From: Thermoguttaceae bacterium | GTDB taxonomy: Bacteria > Planctomycetota > Planctomycetia > Pirellulales > Thermoguttaceae | Reading direction: 5' to 3' | DNA length: 64,000 nucleotides | Assembly: GCA_029975295.1 (NCBI GenBank) | Contig: JARKPK010000005.1 | Span: 33,795-97,794 of the forward strand | Shown here: piece by piece, positions 25,599 to 33,385 of the stretch | Numbering within the stretch: position 1 is the stretch's first letter | Layout of the letters: every line of letters starts with the position of its first letter | The notes under the pieces: generated by a model | What the model was told of the DNA's origin: nothing | Seen by the model: only the letters and a program-made list of their open reading frames with translations | Database searches by the model: none | Made by a program: the position numbers and the translations under genes

Positions 25599-28500
25599 TC
25601 ATTTTTCTCCTTCCTCACCAAAATCGACCTGAACTCTCAATCGCTCGCCTGCCGCAATGATGAGCGGATCGGTGAAGCGTATTCGCAAACGGTCGGCCGA
25701 GAGTTCGTTCGTGCAAGCGACCGCGCGATCCGCCAGAGTCGCCGCCACACGCTCGTGCCGCGCCGAGTTCCGAGGCTTGAGCACCAGTTCGTTCAACCGC
25801 AAGCTTCCGTAGCGGAGATCGATGACGACCGACGATCGCCCCCCGTTGACCTCTTGCCCAATCGTCCCCCAGCCCTCGGCTGTGACAAGAAACGATCGAT
25901 GGTGTTCGGGCTGCCAGACGGGCCGAAACGCCAGCACGCCGCGAGGGCCGTCCACAAACACCCCCTGACAGGCCAGCAAGAGCGACCACGAGCTCATGGC
26001 ACGGGCATAGAATTTTCCGCACTCGTCGTCGCCAAACGGATTTCCGCTGTAGCCCCACGAGGCGTAGTCGCCGGCGGTCAGCCCGGTGCGGCGTCGTCCG
26101 TCGTAACGTACGTGAACGGCGTGCGCTGTCGTCAGGCCCTCGCGAAGCAGGCCGTTGCCGACCATCGCCGCCGCTGCGGCGTACTCAAACCCGGTCATCA
26201 CCTCATCGGCATATTGCATGTGATCAGCCGGGCGGTCGCCGCGAGGCCAACAGATCATCTGCGTTCCCGCGTCTTCCGGCGCCGCGAAAACCCGCGGCGC
26301 CTGCCGCACGCCGCGAAAGTCGGCCCGAAAATTGTGGGCGAAGATCGCTCGCAGCGCCGACTGCACGCGCGGTCGAGGATAGATTTCGCCCAAGTCCAAT
26401 TGGTCGGCCCACCATTGCCCCAAGACCTGATCGATATGGCAACCTTGGCCGTAGTCTTGATAGGCTTGCCGTTCCGGAATCTGTATGTAGTACTCGCCAT
26501 TGAAGAGCAGCTTGTCTTGGGCTGCGCTGCCGCGGCCGAAAATCGTCCGATATCGCTCGGCCGCAGTCGTCTCGCCTTGGAGCCGCGCCATCTCCTCTGC
26601 CGCGCGCAACGAGGCCAAATAGAGGCTTCCCAACCATGAGCTGTTGCCGCCCAGGTTTCCATCCAGCGTGTTCCACTGCGGCCCCGACAGGCATCCGTCT
26701 TCATCACCGTCCCAGCGGGCGATCACGAATTCCATCGCGCGACGGATGCTCGGCCAGTTCTCTTTCAGCCATCGATCGTCGCTGCTGAGCAAATGCTCGC
26801 GGTACGAATTGAGCACGGCCCCGCATTGCCCGTCGCAGGCAGGGTGGCTCTTCGGCTGCCGATGCGGAATCGAACCGTTCGGCTCTTGGAATCGGAACTC
26901 CTGACCGCGCATCATCCGCGCAATCTCCGGGAACAACCGCGCATGCGCCTGAGCATAGTGCCAAACATGATTGCAGTTGCCCGGGCAGCATCCCTTGGCG
27001 GGCGAACATCCCTCCCAGCCGCCGAAGTAGCCGTCGGCCGTCCAAAAGCATGTCGGCGTCCTCAAAACGGCCACCTGCGAGCTAATCCGTTCCAACAGCC
27101 AATAGGGCAGCGTCGAGTCGCAGAGAGTATCACGATAGAGCGCGGTTTCGCGGGCCAACCGGGGAAGGTCTTTCTCTAGGTAGTCGGCCACCGCGGCCGC
27201 GCTATCCCACCAATTGGCGTACATCACGCCTTTTCCGCCCCATAGGCCGCTGCCCAACTGCTGCCGGGGAAAGTGCCAAGCGAGAACGAACTCGACAACG
27301 CGTTTCTCGCCCGGACGGAGTTCGAAATCACTCGCCAGCGCCCCATTGAGCGTTTCGCCGCGGTTGGTGGGGCCGGCAGCGGCCGGCAGCGGCGCCGCGG
27401 CATCTCCAGCAGAGTTCCACCATTGTGTCAGCGATTCCCATGTGGCATAGTTGGTCAATGCCCGGGCAGACGGGTCCTGAACGGCCAGCACCAAGTCGCC
27501 CGACTTGCGCGCCGCCTCAAGCGACGGATTCTCGCCATGTTCGACGGCCCGCGCTGCCGTACTCTTCGGCTCCCCCGCAGTCTCGCCCAGCTCAAGGGCT
27601 GTCATGTGAATCCGCGTCGCATTGTCGGAACGCGCTGCGCGGTTGCAGTTGCCGCCGTAGTCGGGATGCCTCCGACCGTCGATCGCGCCGACGCCCCGAT
27701 AGCCCACGCAGTTCTGCTGCGATGCCAGAAGAGTGACGCGGACGGCCTGTGCCGCCGGGTTCTCCACCTCGACGCGAAAAACAGCGCAGGGAATCGACGA
27801 GTCGCGAGTGTTCAAGGGAATGAGAGGACTGAACGACTCTACCCGCACCCGCACTGAAAGTTCATCATCCACGTATTCGTGGCAACCGATCGGATAAATG
27901 CCGCGAAAGACCACTCCGGCCATCGGGGCAAGCGGCCCAGCACGGACGGTCTGCAATGCCCTGACGACCTCTCGGCCATCTCCACCTTTTGTCCGAACCG
28001 CCAAAAAACTATGGGGAATCCGCTGAGGTTCATGGTTCCCGAAGATCTGCCAACGGGCAAGTTCGCCGTTCCCGTCGATCTGAATGCAGCCGGCGCCGAT
28101 CCCGCCCAACGGCATGCTGATCGCCTCAAGCGACGCACCGCGATACTCCGGCAGCGCTCCTCGCGCGGTCAATTCCGGCGAGTTGAGCATGGCCAACTTC
28201 AGCTCGTCTCGCCGTTTCTGATCGGCCAAAAGTTTTTCGCGACGCAATTGCTCCTCTTCAGCAACCGCTTTTGCCAGCGCCTGGCGGCGCTGACGACCGA
28301 CAACAACGTCGGCCCGCTCCGCGATTTCCACGGCTGTCAGCGATCGACGGTAAATCGCCACTTCATCGATCGCGCCGGTAAACCACTCCTGTCCCTTCGC
28401 CGTCGATGCCCCGAGCAGCAGCGGGTGACCGCGCTGAGCATAGTTGAACTTCTCACCGGGCACATCGGGAGCCAACAACACTCCGTCGAGATAAAGGTGC

Positions 28501-29135
28501 ACTTGCGGCTGCTGCAATCGGGAGACGACCGCCAAGTGGTGCCAACGGCCTCGCTTTAGAGTACCCGCGGGCGGCGCAAAGCGTGTGACGCTCCGTCCGT
28601 TCCAAACGCCGATGCACGAGTAGTCGTGCCATAGATGGACGCTGAACATCGTGTTCCGATGATCGCCCTCGCCCCGCACCGCGATCAGACACGGGTTGTA
28701 CCCGACATCCCCCGCAACATCGGCGCAGAAACTGAGTTCGACGGTCGTTTCCGCGCCGCGCAAGTCGTCGTTGTCGCCACCGAGCACAACAAAGGCGCGT
28801 TTATCGAATCGCACTGCCCGGCCTTTCGCCACACCCTCGGCAAACCCGATTGCGCCCTTGGCCTCTGTTGCGGCCGATCCCAGCGACGGCTTCAACTCGC
28901 CTTCAAATCGCCAATAACGCGACACGCCGTCGGTGCGTCCCACAATTGTTTCGAACTCGGCCTGCGAACCCTCGGCCGCTTGAGCCGGGGGCGCCGTCGC
29001 ATCCGGCTCGCCCGCGACGACATACCGCGCTGGGCCGACCAGCGTTAGCAGCCCGCAGGCGATGACAGCGGTGAGCTGGGCCCGACAAGTTGCTGCAAAA
29101 ACATCTGTGCATGCCACGCCGGCAAAAGTTCTCAT
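25599..29135 (-). CDS. Secreted GH116 glycosidase with N-terminal LamG domain
   Basis: The 1178-residue protein has an N-terminal signal region (AVIACGLLTLVGPARYVVAG). A LamG/concanavalin-type domain follows at about 60-260 (FVVLGGDNDDLRGAETTVEL, GRWHHLAVVSRLQQPQVHLY), then a short charged coiled segment. From about 330 comes a glycoside hydrolase 116 (DUF608, GBA2-like) beta-sandwich plus helical barrel. Segments are ISMPLGGIGAGCI, GNCNHVWHYAQAHARLFPEI with a nearby WEG Glu, and QWNTLDGN with a candidate acid/base Asp. GH116 enzymes are retaining beta-glucosidases, beta-xylosidases or glucosylceramidases; the exact substrate is open. AAGGA precedes the ATG. It is the first gene of a minus-strand sugar group. 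The Cys-rich CPGNC stretch is typical of bacterial members. Confidence 0.9.
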   Translation of the reverse strand: MRTFAGVACTDVFAATCRAQLTAVIACGLLTLVGPARYVVAGEPDATAPPAQAAEGSQAEFETIVGRTDGVSRYWRFEGELKPSLGSAATEAKGAIGFAEGVAKGRAVRFDKRAFVVLGGDNDDLRGAETTVELSFCADVAGDVGYNPCLIAVRGEGDHRNTMFSVHLWHDYSCIGVWNGRSVTRFAPPAGTLKRGRWHHLAVVSRLQQPQVHLYLDGVLLAPDVPGEKFNYAQRGHPLLLGASTAKGQEWFTGAIDEVAIYRRSLTAVEIAERADVVVGRQRRQALAKAVAEEEQLRREKLLADQKRRDELKLAMLNSPELTARGALPEYRGASLEAISMPLGGIGAGCIQIDGNGELARWQIFGNHEPQRIPHSFLAVRTKGGDGREVVRALQTVRAGPLAPMAGVVFRGIYPIGCHEYVDDELSVRVRVESFSPLIPLNTRDSSIPCAVFRVEVENPAAQAVRVTLLASQQNCVGYRGVGAIDGRRHPDYGGNCNRAARSDNATRIHMTALELGETAGEPKSTAARAVEHGENPSLEAARKSGDLVLAVQDPSARALTNYATWESLTQWWNSAGDAAAPLPAAAGPTNRGETLNGALASDFELRPGEKRVVEFVLAWHFPRQQLGSGLWGGKGVMYANWWDSAAAVADYLEKDLPRLARETALYRDTLCDSTLPYWLLERISSQVAVLRTPTCFWTADGYFGGWEGCSPAKGCCPGNCNHVWHYAQAHARLFPEIARMMRGQEFRFQEPNGSIPHRQPKSHPACDGQCGAVLNSYREHLLSSDDRWLKENWPSIRRAMEFVIARWDGDEDGCLSGPQWNTLDGNLGGNSSWLGSLYLASLRAAEEMARLQGETTAAERYRTIFGRGSAAQDKLLFNGEYYIQIPERQAYQDYGQGCHIDQVLGQWWADQLDLGEIYPRPRVQSALRAIFAHNFRADFRGVRQAPRVFAAPEDAGTQMICWPRGDRPADHMQYADEVMTGFEYAAAAAMVGNGLLREGLTTAHAVHVRYDGRRRTGLTAGDYASWGYSGNPFGDDECGKFYARAMSSWSLLLACQGVFVDGPRGVLAFRPVWQPEHHRSFLVTAEGWGTIGQEVNGGRSSVVIDLRYGSLRLNELVLKPRNSARHERVAATLADRAVACTNELSADRLRIRFTDPLIIAAGERLRVQVDFGEEGEK

Positions 29136-29292
29136 TCGGTCGGTCCTTGTTGCTTGGCAATCGTCAAACAATCGGCTAACGCACGCCGGCCCCCACAGCT
29201 TCGGCGTCTTCGGTTTCGCGCCACGGCCTCCCTAATCTCACCCCAATCGCGTCGAGTCCGGCGCCAATGCCCTAGTGCCCCGGCTCGTCGAT

Positions 29293-30048
29293 TCATCTTG
29301 TTCCAGCGATCGTCCGTCCGCCATCGACGGGCAAGCAAACGCCGGTGACGTAATCGTTGTCGATAAAGCTCAATACGGCTTGCGCAACATTCTCCGGTTG
29401 CCCCGGCCGTTTAAGCAAGGTGCCGGCGACAGCGCCCTGAATCTCGGGCTGCGACAGATTCTCGGGCAGCATCACCGGACCGGGCAGCACGGCGTTGACC
29501 CGAATCCGAGGGTTCTCGCGTGCGAGCTCGACGGCCAATGCGCGCGTCAACGTCGGGATCGCCCCCTTGCTCACGAAATAGGAAAAGTAACTCGGATACG
29601 GCCTTTCTATCGCCCAATCGCCCACGGCAACGATCACTCCGCCCTCGGGCTGCGCCGTCATGATTCGCCCGGCCTCAAGGCAGCACAGCGCGGTTCCCAG
29701 AGTGTTTATTTCCCATTGCCGCTGCAATTCGCTGGCAACAACCTCGCGCCAATTGCCCGGCTCCCAGACCGAAGCGCAGGTAACCAACACGTCTAGACGA
29801 CCGAAGAACTCGGCAACGCCGCGGAACATCTTCGCCACCTGAACCTCATCGGCCACATCCGCTTGATAGGCTCGGCAGGGCCAGCCCGACGCTTGAAACC
29901 GCTCGACGGTTTCGGCCGCCTCGCTCTCAGACGATCGGTAGTGCAACGCGATTGCGAAACCGCGCCGCGCCAAGGCCTCGGCAACAACATTGCCCACGCG
30001 CTTCCTGCCCGAGCCGGTCACCAAAGCCACCCGTGGAAACCCGTTCAT
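29293..30048 (-). CDS. Pteridine-reductase-like SDR (FolM/PTR1 type)
   Basis: The 251-residue SDR has the pteridine-reductase glycine motif TGSGRKRVG and IALHYRSSESEA, closely like PTR1/FolM LHY-R/S segments. Its catalytic centre reads Asp in VAVGDWA followed 13 residues later by YFVSK. Asp in place of the usual SDR Ser, with this spacing to Tyr-x3-Lys, is the PTR1/FolM arrangement. The enzyme probably reduces dihydromonapterin, dihydrofolate or related pterins with NADPH. A ribosome site AAAGGGA precedes the ATG. Neighbouring rmlD is on the same strand, 161 bases upstream, with no obvious pathway link. Confidence 0.8.
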   Translation of the reverse strand: MNGFPRVALVTGSGRKRVGNVVAEALARRGFAIALHYRSSESEAAETVERFQASGWPCRAYQADVADEVQVAKMFRGVAEFFGRLDVLVTCASVWEPGNWREVVASELQRQWEINTLGTALCCLEAGRIMTAQPEGGVIVAVGDWAIERPYPSYFSYFVSKGAIPTLTRALAVELARENPRIRVNAVLPGPVMLPENLSQPEIQGAVAGTLLKRPGQPENVAQAVLSFIDNDYVTGVCLPVDGGRTIAGTR

Positions 30049-30209
30049 TGCATTCCCTTTCGCAACCTGCTGTCGCGCCTCGGCGGAACCATTCTACGGA
30101 ACGAAGCCCGCCATTACATAATCCTCCGCAGGCGGCATCGAGCATCGATCGAGCGAAGCCGAGTTGCGGAGCCGACCGGATGCCGTGGTTTGGCGGCAAC
30201 GCGTTTTCC

Positions 30210-31100
30210 TTAAATTGCGTTTTCCTCGTAGGCACGCCGTTTCTCGCAATCCGAGAAGTACTGCCGAACCGCTTCGCTCCACGGCGGCATCACTGGTCCT
30301 CCCAACCGATGGTATTTTCCGACGTCCAACACGCTGTAACCGGGCCGAGGCGCGGCCGCGGCATACTCTTCGGTCGAAATCGGCTCAACTACGGTCTTCA
30401 TGCCCGCCGTGGCAAGCACAGTCTGTGCAAACTCGTACCACGAAACGCCGCCGGTGTTGACCACGTGATAAATTCCCGCCGCGGCTGCCTGCAGAATCGC
30501 CATTCGGCTCAGGAATTCAATCGCGCGCGCTGCGTGCGGCACGTAGGTCGGGCAGCAGCATTGATCGGCCACGACGCGCAAAACCTGCCCGTCTTCCGCC
30601 TTTCGCAAGATGGCTCGAACGAAATTCCTGTGCTGCTCGAGCGCCCGCCGCGCATACAGCCCGCACGTCCGCACGACGATCGACCGCGGATGTTTCAACG
30701 CGTTTCGCTCGCCCACCCACTTGCTCGAAGCATAAACGCCCCGCGGACGCGGCTCATCGTCTTCGCGCCAGGGCCGTCCTGGCGACGATCCACAGAACAC
30801 GTAGTCGGTGCTGATCTGCACGAGCGGCCGGTTCTTCTTTTCACAGAATCCTGCGATGACATCGACGGCTTCGGCATTGACCCGGAAACACTTCTCGGGT
30901 TCGGCCTCGGCGCGATCGACGTTTGTATAGGCGGCGCAATTGATGATAATGTCGGGCCGCAGCCGATCAAGCGTTGGCTCGATCGCTTCGAGCTGAGCGA
31001 GGTCCAACGCGTTCAGATCGATCCCGATCGCCTCAGCCCCGAACTGCCGACACAACTCGCCGCCCAACTGGCCCTCGGCGCCCGTAATGACCACTCTCAT
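30210..31100 (-). CDS. rmlD: dTDP-4-dehydrorhamnose reductase
   Basis: The 296-residue enzyme performs the last step of dTDP-L-rhamnose synthesis, reducing the 4-keto sugar with NAD(P)H. MRVVITGAEGQLGGEL is the N-terminal nucleotide-binding motif, INCAAYTNVDRAE and QISTDYVF are family hallmarks, and YASSK supplies the catalytic Tyr-Lys. The C-terminus has IYHVVNTGGVSWYEFAQ. rmlA and rmlB are not in the window. It is divergent from galE and close to an RmlC-like epimerase, so envelope polysaccharide synthesis is the likely setting. No strong ribosome site is seen at the ATG. Confidence 0.92.
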   Translation of the reverse strand: MRVVITGAEGQLGGELCRQFGAEAIGIDLNALDLAQLEAIEPTLDRLRPDIIINCAAYTNVDRAEAEPEKCFRVNAEAVDVIAGFCEKKNRPLVQISTDYVFCGSSPGRPWREDDEPRPRGVYASSKWVGERNALKHPRSIVVRTCGLYARRALEQHRNFVRAILRKAEDGQVLRVVADQCCCPTYVPHAARAIEFLSRMAILQAAAAGIYHVVNTGGVSWYEFAQTVLATAGMKTVVEPISTEEYAAAAPRPGYSVLDVGKYHRLGGPVMPPWSEAVRQYFSDCEKRRAYEENAI

Positions 31101-31138
31101 GGTATCGCTCGCACGCTTGCACGGCTCCGGTCGCGTAT

Positions 31139-31162
31139 GCCGGCTTTGCCGCCCAAGCCGGC
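31139..31162. repeat. Inverted repeat upstream of rmlD
   Basis: GCCGGCTT and AAGCCGGC form a perfect 8-bp inverted repeat with an 8-base spacer, 38 bases before the rmlD start. It could be an operator or a leader hairpin. Confidence 0.4.
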
Positions 31163-31411
31163 GGTTGGCCGCCGCCTCATCTTACCGCGCCCGACGGCGA
31201 CGCCAACAGCTGCCCGCCGGCGTTCTCTGCTTGGTGTTGGCCGTTGCCTTCACTGTTCGTCGGCCGTCGCTGCCGGCGATGAACAATCGTCGCAACGAGC
31301 GATTTGCGTCACTTGTTTGACGCAGACATCATCTGATTGTTCCCGTCCGTTCCGTTCGAGATCGCCAAGGCAAAGCTGCGGCCCAAGGATCGACTGTTTT
31401 CGTTCCCCCCT

Positions 31412-31440
31412 TTGACAACGCTCGGGAGAACCCTTGAAAT
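31412..31440 (+). promoter_or_regulatory. galE: Sigma-70-type promoter for galE
   Basis: TTGACA (31412-31417, perfect -35) is followed after exactly 17 bases by TGAAAT (31435-31440, 4 of 6 for -10). This predicts a start near 31447 and a leader of about 138 bases before galE. Confidence 0.55.
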
Positions 31441-31584
31441 AGACGCCAGCGGCGATCCGAGAGCAACCACTCAAAGGCCGTTGGATATCGAGCGATAAGA
31501 ACCGAGGATCATCGGCACATTGCTCGATCGGCAGACGTTGCATGCCGCGTATGTTGTTTCAACCGCCAGGAAGGACTAGAGCAG

Positions 31585-32592
31585 ATGAATGTTCTTGTAG
31601 CAGGAGGGGCCGGCTACATCGGGTCGCATGCCGTCAAGCAATTGGTCGCCGCGGGGAACCGAGTGGTTGTCGCCGACAATCTCTGCCGCGGGCACGCGGC
31701 GGCCGTGACGCCCGGGGTTGAACTGGCGGCGATCGATCTTCGCTCGACGGCCGAGCTGGTCGATGTGATGAAAAGCCATCGCATCGAGTCCGTAATGCAT
31801 TTTGCCGCGCTGGCTTATGTGGGCGAATCGGTGTCGGTTCCTCTCGACTATTACGAGAACAACACGGCAGGCACCCTCAGCCTGCTGCGCGCCATGCGTG
31901 CTGCTGGGGTCTTTCGGATGGTGTTCAGCTCCACCTGCGCCACCTACGGCGAGCCGGAAACCGTGCCAATCGTCGAGACCTGTCCGCAGCGTCCGATCAA
32001 TCCCTACGGCTGGTCAAAGCTGTTCGTCGAACGGATTCTCGACGACTACGCTGCCTCGGAGCCCGCCTTCAGCTTCGCCGCGCTTCGTTACTTCAATGTG
32101 GCCGGCGCTGCGGCCGACGGATCGCTCGGTGAAGACCACCACCCGGAAACCCACTTGATTCCCGCGGCCATTCTCAGCACCCTGGGGCGGCGGCCCCCGC
32201 TGACGGTTTTCGGCCAAGATTATCCCACCGCCGACGGCACTTGCGTTCGCGATTATATTCACGTTGACGACTTGTGCGCGGCCCATCTGCGGGCAATGGC
32301 CGCCCTGAGCGACGGGCGACGCCTCATCTACAATCTAGGCATCGGACGCGGGTATTCCGTCGCCGAAGTGATCGCCGCCGTCGAGCGGGTCAGCGGACGG
32401 GTGGTTCCCCGCACCTACGGGCCGCGGCGGGCCGGAGATCCCGCCGTGCTCTTCGCCAACTCGGCGAAGATCCGTAAGGAACTCGGCTGGAGCCCCCACT
32501 ACACGGAAATCGACGCGATCGTGGAGACGGCCTGGAAATGGTTCCGCGACCATCCCCACGGATACGCCCACTCGCCGACCGACGCAGCCTGA
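31585..32592 (+). CDS. galE: UDP-glucose 4-epimerase
   Basis: The 335-residue enzyme interconverts UDP-glucose and UDP-galactose with bound NAD. GGAGYIGSHAV binds NAD, FSSTCATYGEPE holds the catalytic Ser/Thr, and YGWSK near residue 140 gives Tyr-x3-Lys. Later segments RYFNVAGAAADGSLGEDH, LIPAAI and CVRDYIHVDDLCAAH are classical GalE. AAGGA precedes the ATG. It may be co-transcribed with the RmlC-like gene 115 bases downstream. Feeds surface polysaccharide or galactose metabolism. Confidence 0.96.
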   Translation: MNVLVAGGAGYIGSHAVKQLVAAGNRVVVADNLCRGHAAAVTPGVELAAIDLRSTAELVDVMKSHRIESVMHFAALAYVGESVSVPLDYYENNTAGTLSLLRAMRAAGVFRMVFSSTCATYGEPETVPIVETCPQRPINPYGWSKLFVERILDDYAASEPAFSFAALRYFNVAGAAADGSLGEDHHPETHLIPAAILSTLGRRPPLTVFGQDYPTADGTCVRDYIHVDDLCAAHLRAMAALSDGRRLIYNLGIGRGYSVAEVIAAVERVSGRVVPRTYGPRRAGDPAVLFANSAKIRKELGWSPHYTEIDAIVETAWKWFRDHPHGYAHSPTDAA

Positions 32593-32707
32593 CGAACACC
32601 GTTCTGCACGCGAAACCTATGTCGCTTCGCCTTACGCGGCACGGGCGCTGAATCGTCTCCTGCCAACGCCCTGAAAACTCACCCGCTTTGGCGATGAGGA
32701 AATCGAA

Positions 32708-33211
32708 ATGCGCGAACCGATCTCGCCCGTGTTGCACTTTGAAGACGGCCCGATCAACGGGGTGATGATCTGGCCACTCCGGGCCGTAAGCGATCATCGC
32801 GGTTGGTTGGTCGAACTCTTTCGATCCGATGAATTGCCTGCCGGCAATGTGCCGGCAATGGCCTACTTGAGCGAAACGCTGCCGGGCATTTTGCGCGGCC
32901 CCCACGAACACCGAGATCAAGACGATCTGTTCGCGTTTGTCGGGCCGGGGGATTTTGAACTGTTTTGCTGGGACGTTCGGCCTTCGTCGGGCACGATGGG
33001 AAAACGGCAGCGGCTGGTGGCCGGTTCGTCGTTCCCCGCCCGAGTTCTGGTGCCCAAAGGGGTTGTACACGCGTACCGGAACATCTCGGCGTCGCCCGGT
33101 TGGGTCTTCAACGCCCCTAATCGGCTCTACCGCGGGCGCAACCGGGCTGAACCAGTCGACGAGATTCGTCACGAAGAAGCACCCGATCATCCCTTCCGAA
33201 CCGACGATTGA
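32708..33211 (+). CDS. RmlC-like cupin (dTDP-4-dehydrorhamnose 3,5-epimerase family)
   Basis: The 167-residue cupin resembles RmlC: SDHRGWLVELFRSDE matches the N-terminal RG-x-E pattern, GILRGPHEHRDQDDLFAF occupies the catalytic-His strand and VLVPKGVVHAYRN matches VPxGxxH. The family epimerises C3 and C5 of dTDP-4-keto-6-deoxyglucose. Here GPHEH replaces the usual GLHYQ, so either a divergent epimerase or a related sugar-ketoisomerase is possible. GAGGAAA precedes the ATG. Proximity to galE and rmlD supports nucleotide-sugar work. Confidence 0.78.
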   Translation: MREPISPVLHFEDGPINGVMIWPLRAVSDHRGWLVELFRSDELPAGNVPAMAYLSETLPGILRGPHEHRDQDDLFAFVGPGDFELFCWDVRPSSGTMGKRQRLVAGSSFPARVLVPKGVVHAYRNISASPGWVFNAPNRLYRGRNRAEPVDEIRHEEAPDHPFRTDD

Positions 33212-33312
33212 TTCTCGCGACTCGACGATGCCGCTGCCGCCTTGCCAACCCGGCCGGCAACCAGCAGCGGCCCTCCGTTGGAAATTCGGAACGAGCCCGC
33301 GTTTTGCGATGA

Positions 33313-33373
33313 TCGGATGGCCGCTCGGGAAGAAATCGACGCTCGGCGCCAGTAGTTCGCTGGGGCCATCCGA
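33313..33373. terminator. Long-range inverted repeat between convergent genes
   Basis: TCGGATGGCC (33313-33322) and GGCCATCCGA (33364-33373) are perfect 10-base arms around a 41-base loop. The element sits between the RmlC-like gene and uvrD, 13 bases from the uvrD stop. It may end transcription from both sides, or be a structured RNA. No T tract. Confidence 0.4.
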
Positions 33374-33385
33374 GGCATCCTCTGC

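Larger units (their letters stand above)
31101..31584. other. Divergent region between rmlD and galE
   Basis: 484 bases without a credible gene. It contains an 8-bp inverted repeat at 31139-31162 near the rmlD start and a good sigma-70-type promoter at 31412-31440 for galE, both listed separately. Confidence 0.55.

Noticed and set aside
33313..33373. A structured non-coding RNA gene at the RmlC/uvrD junction
   Set aside because: Only the 10-bp arms are convincing; the 41-base loop has no conserved RNA pattern that I recognise, so I list it as a possible terminator only.
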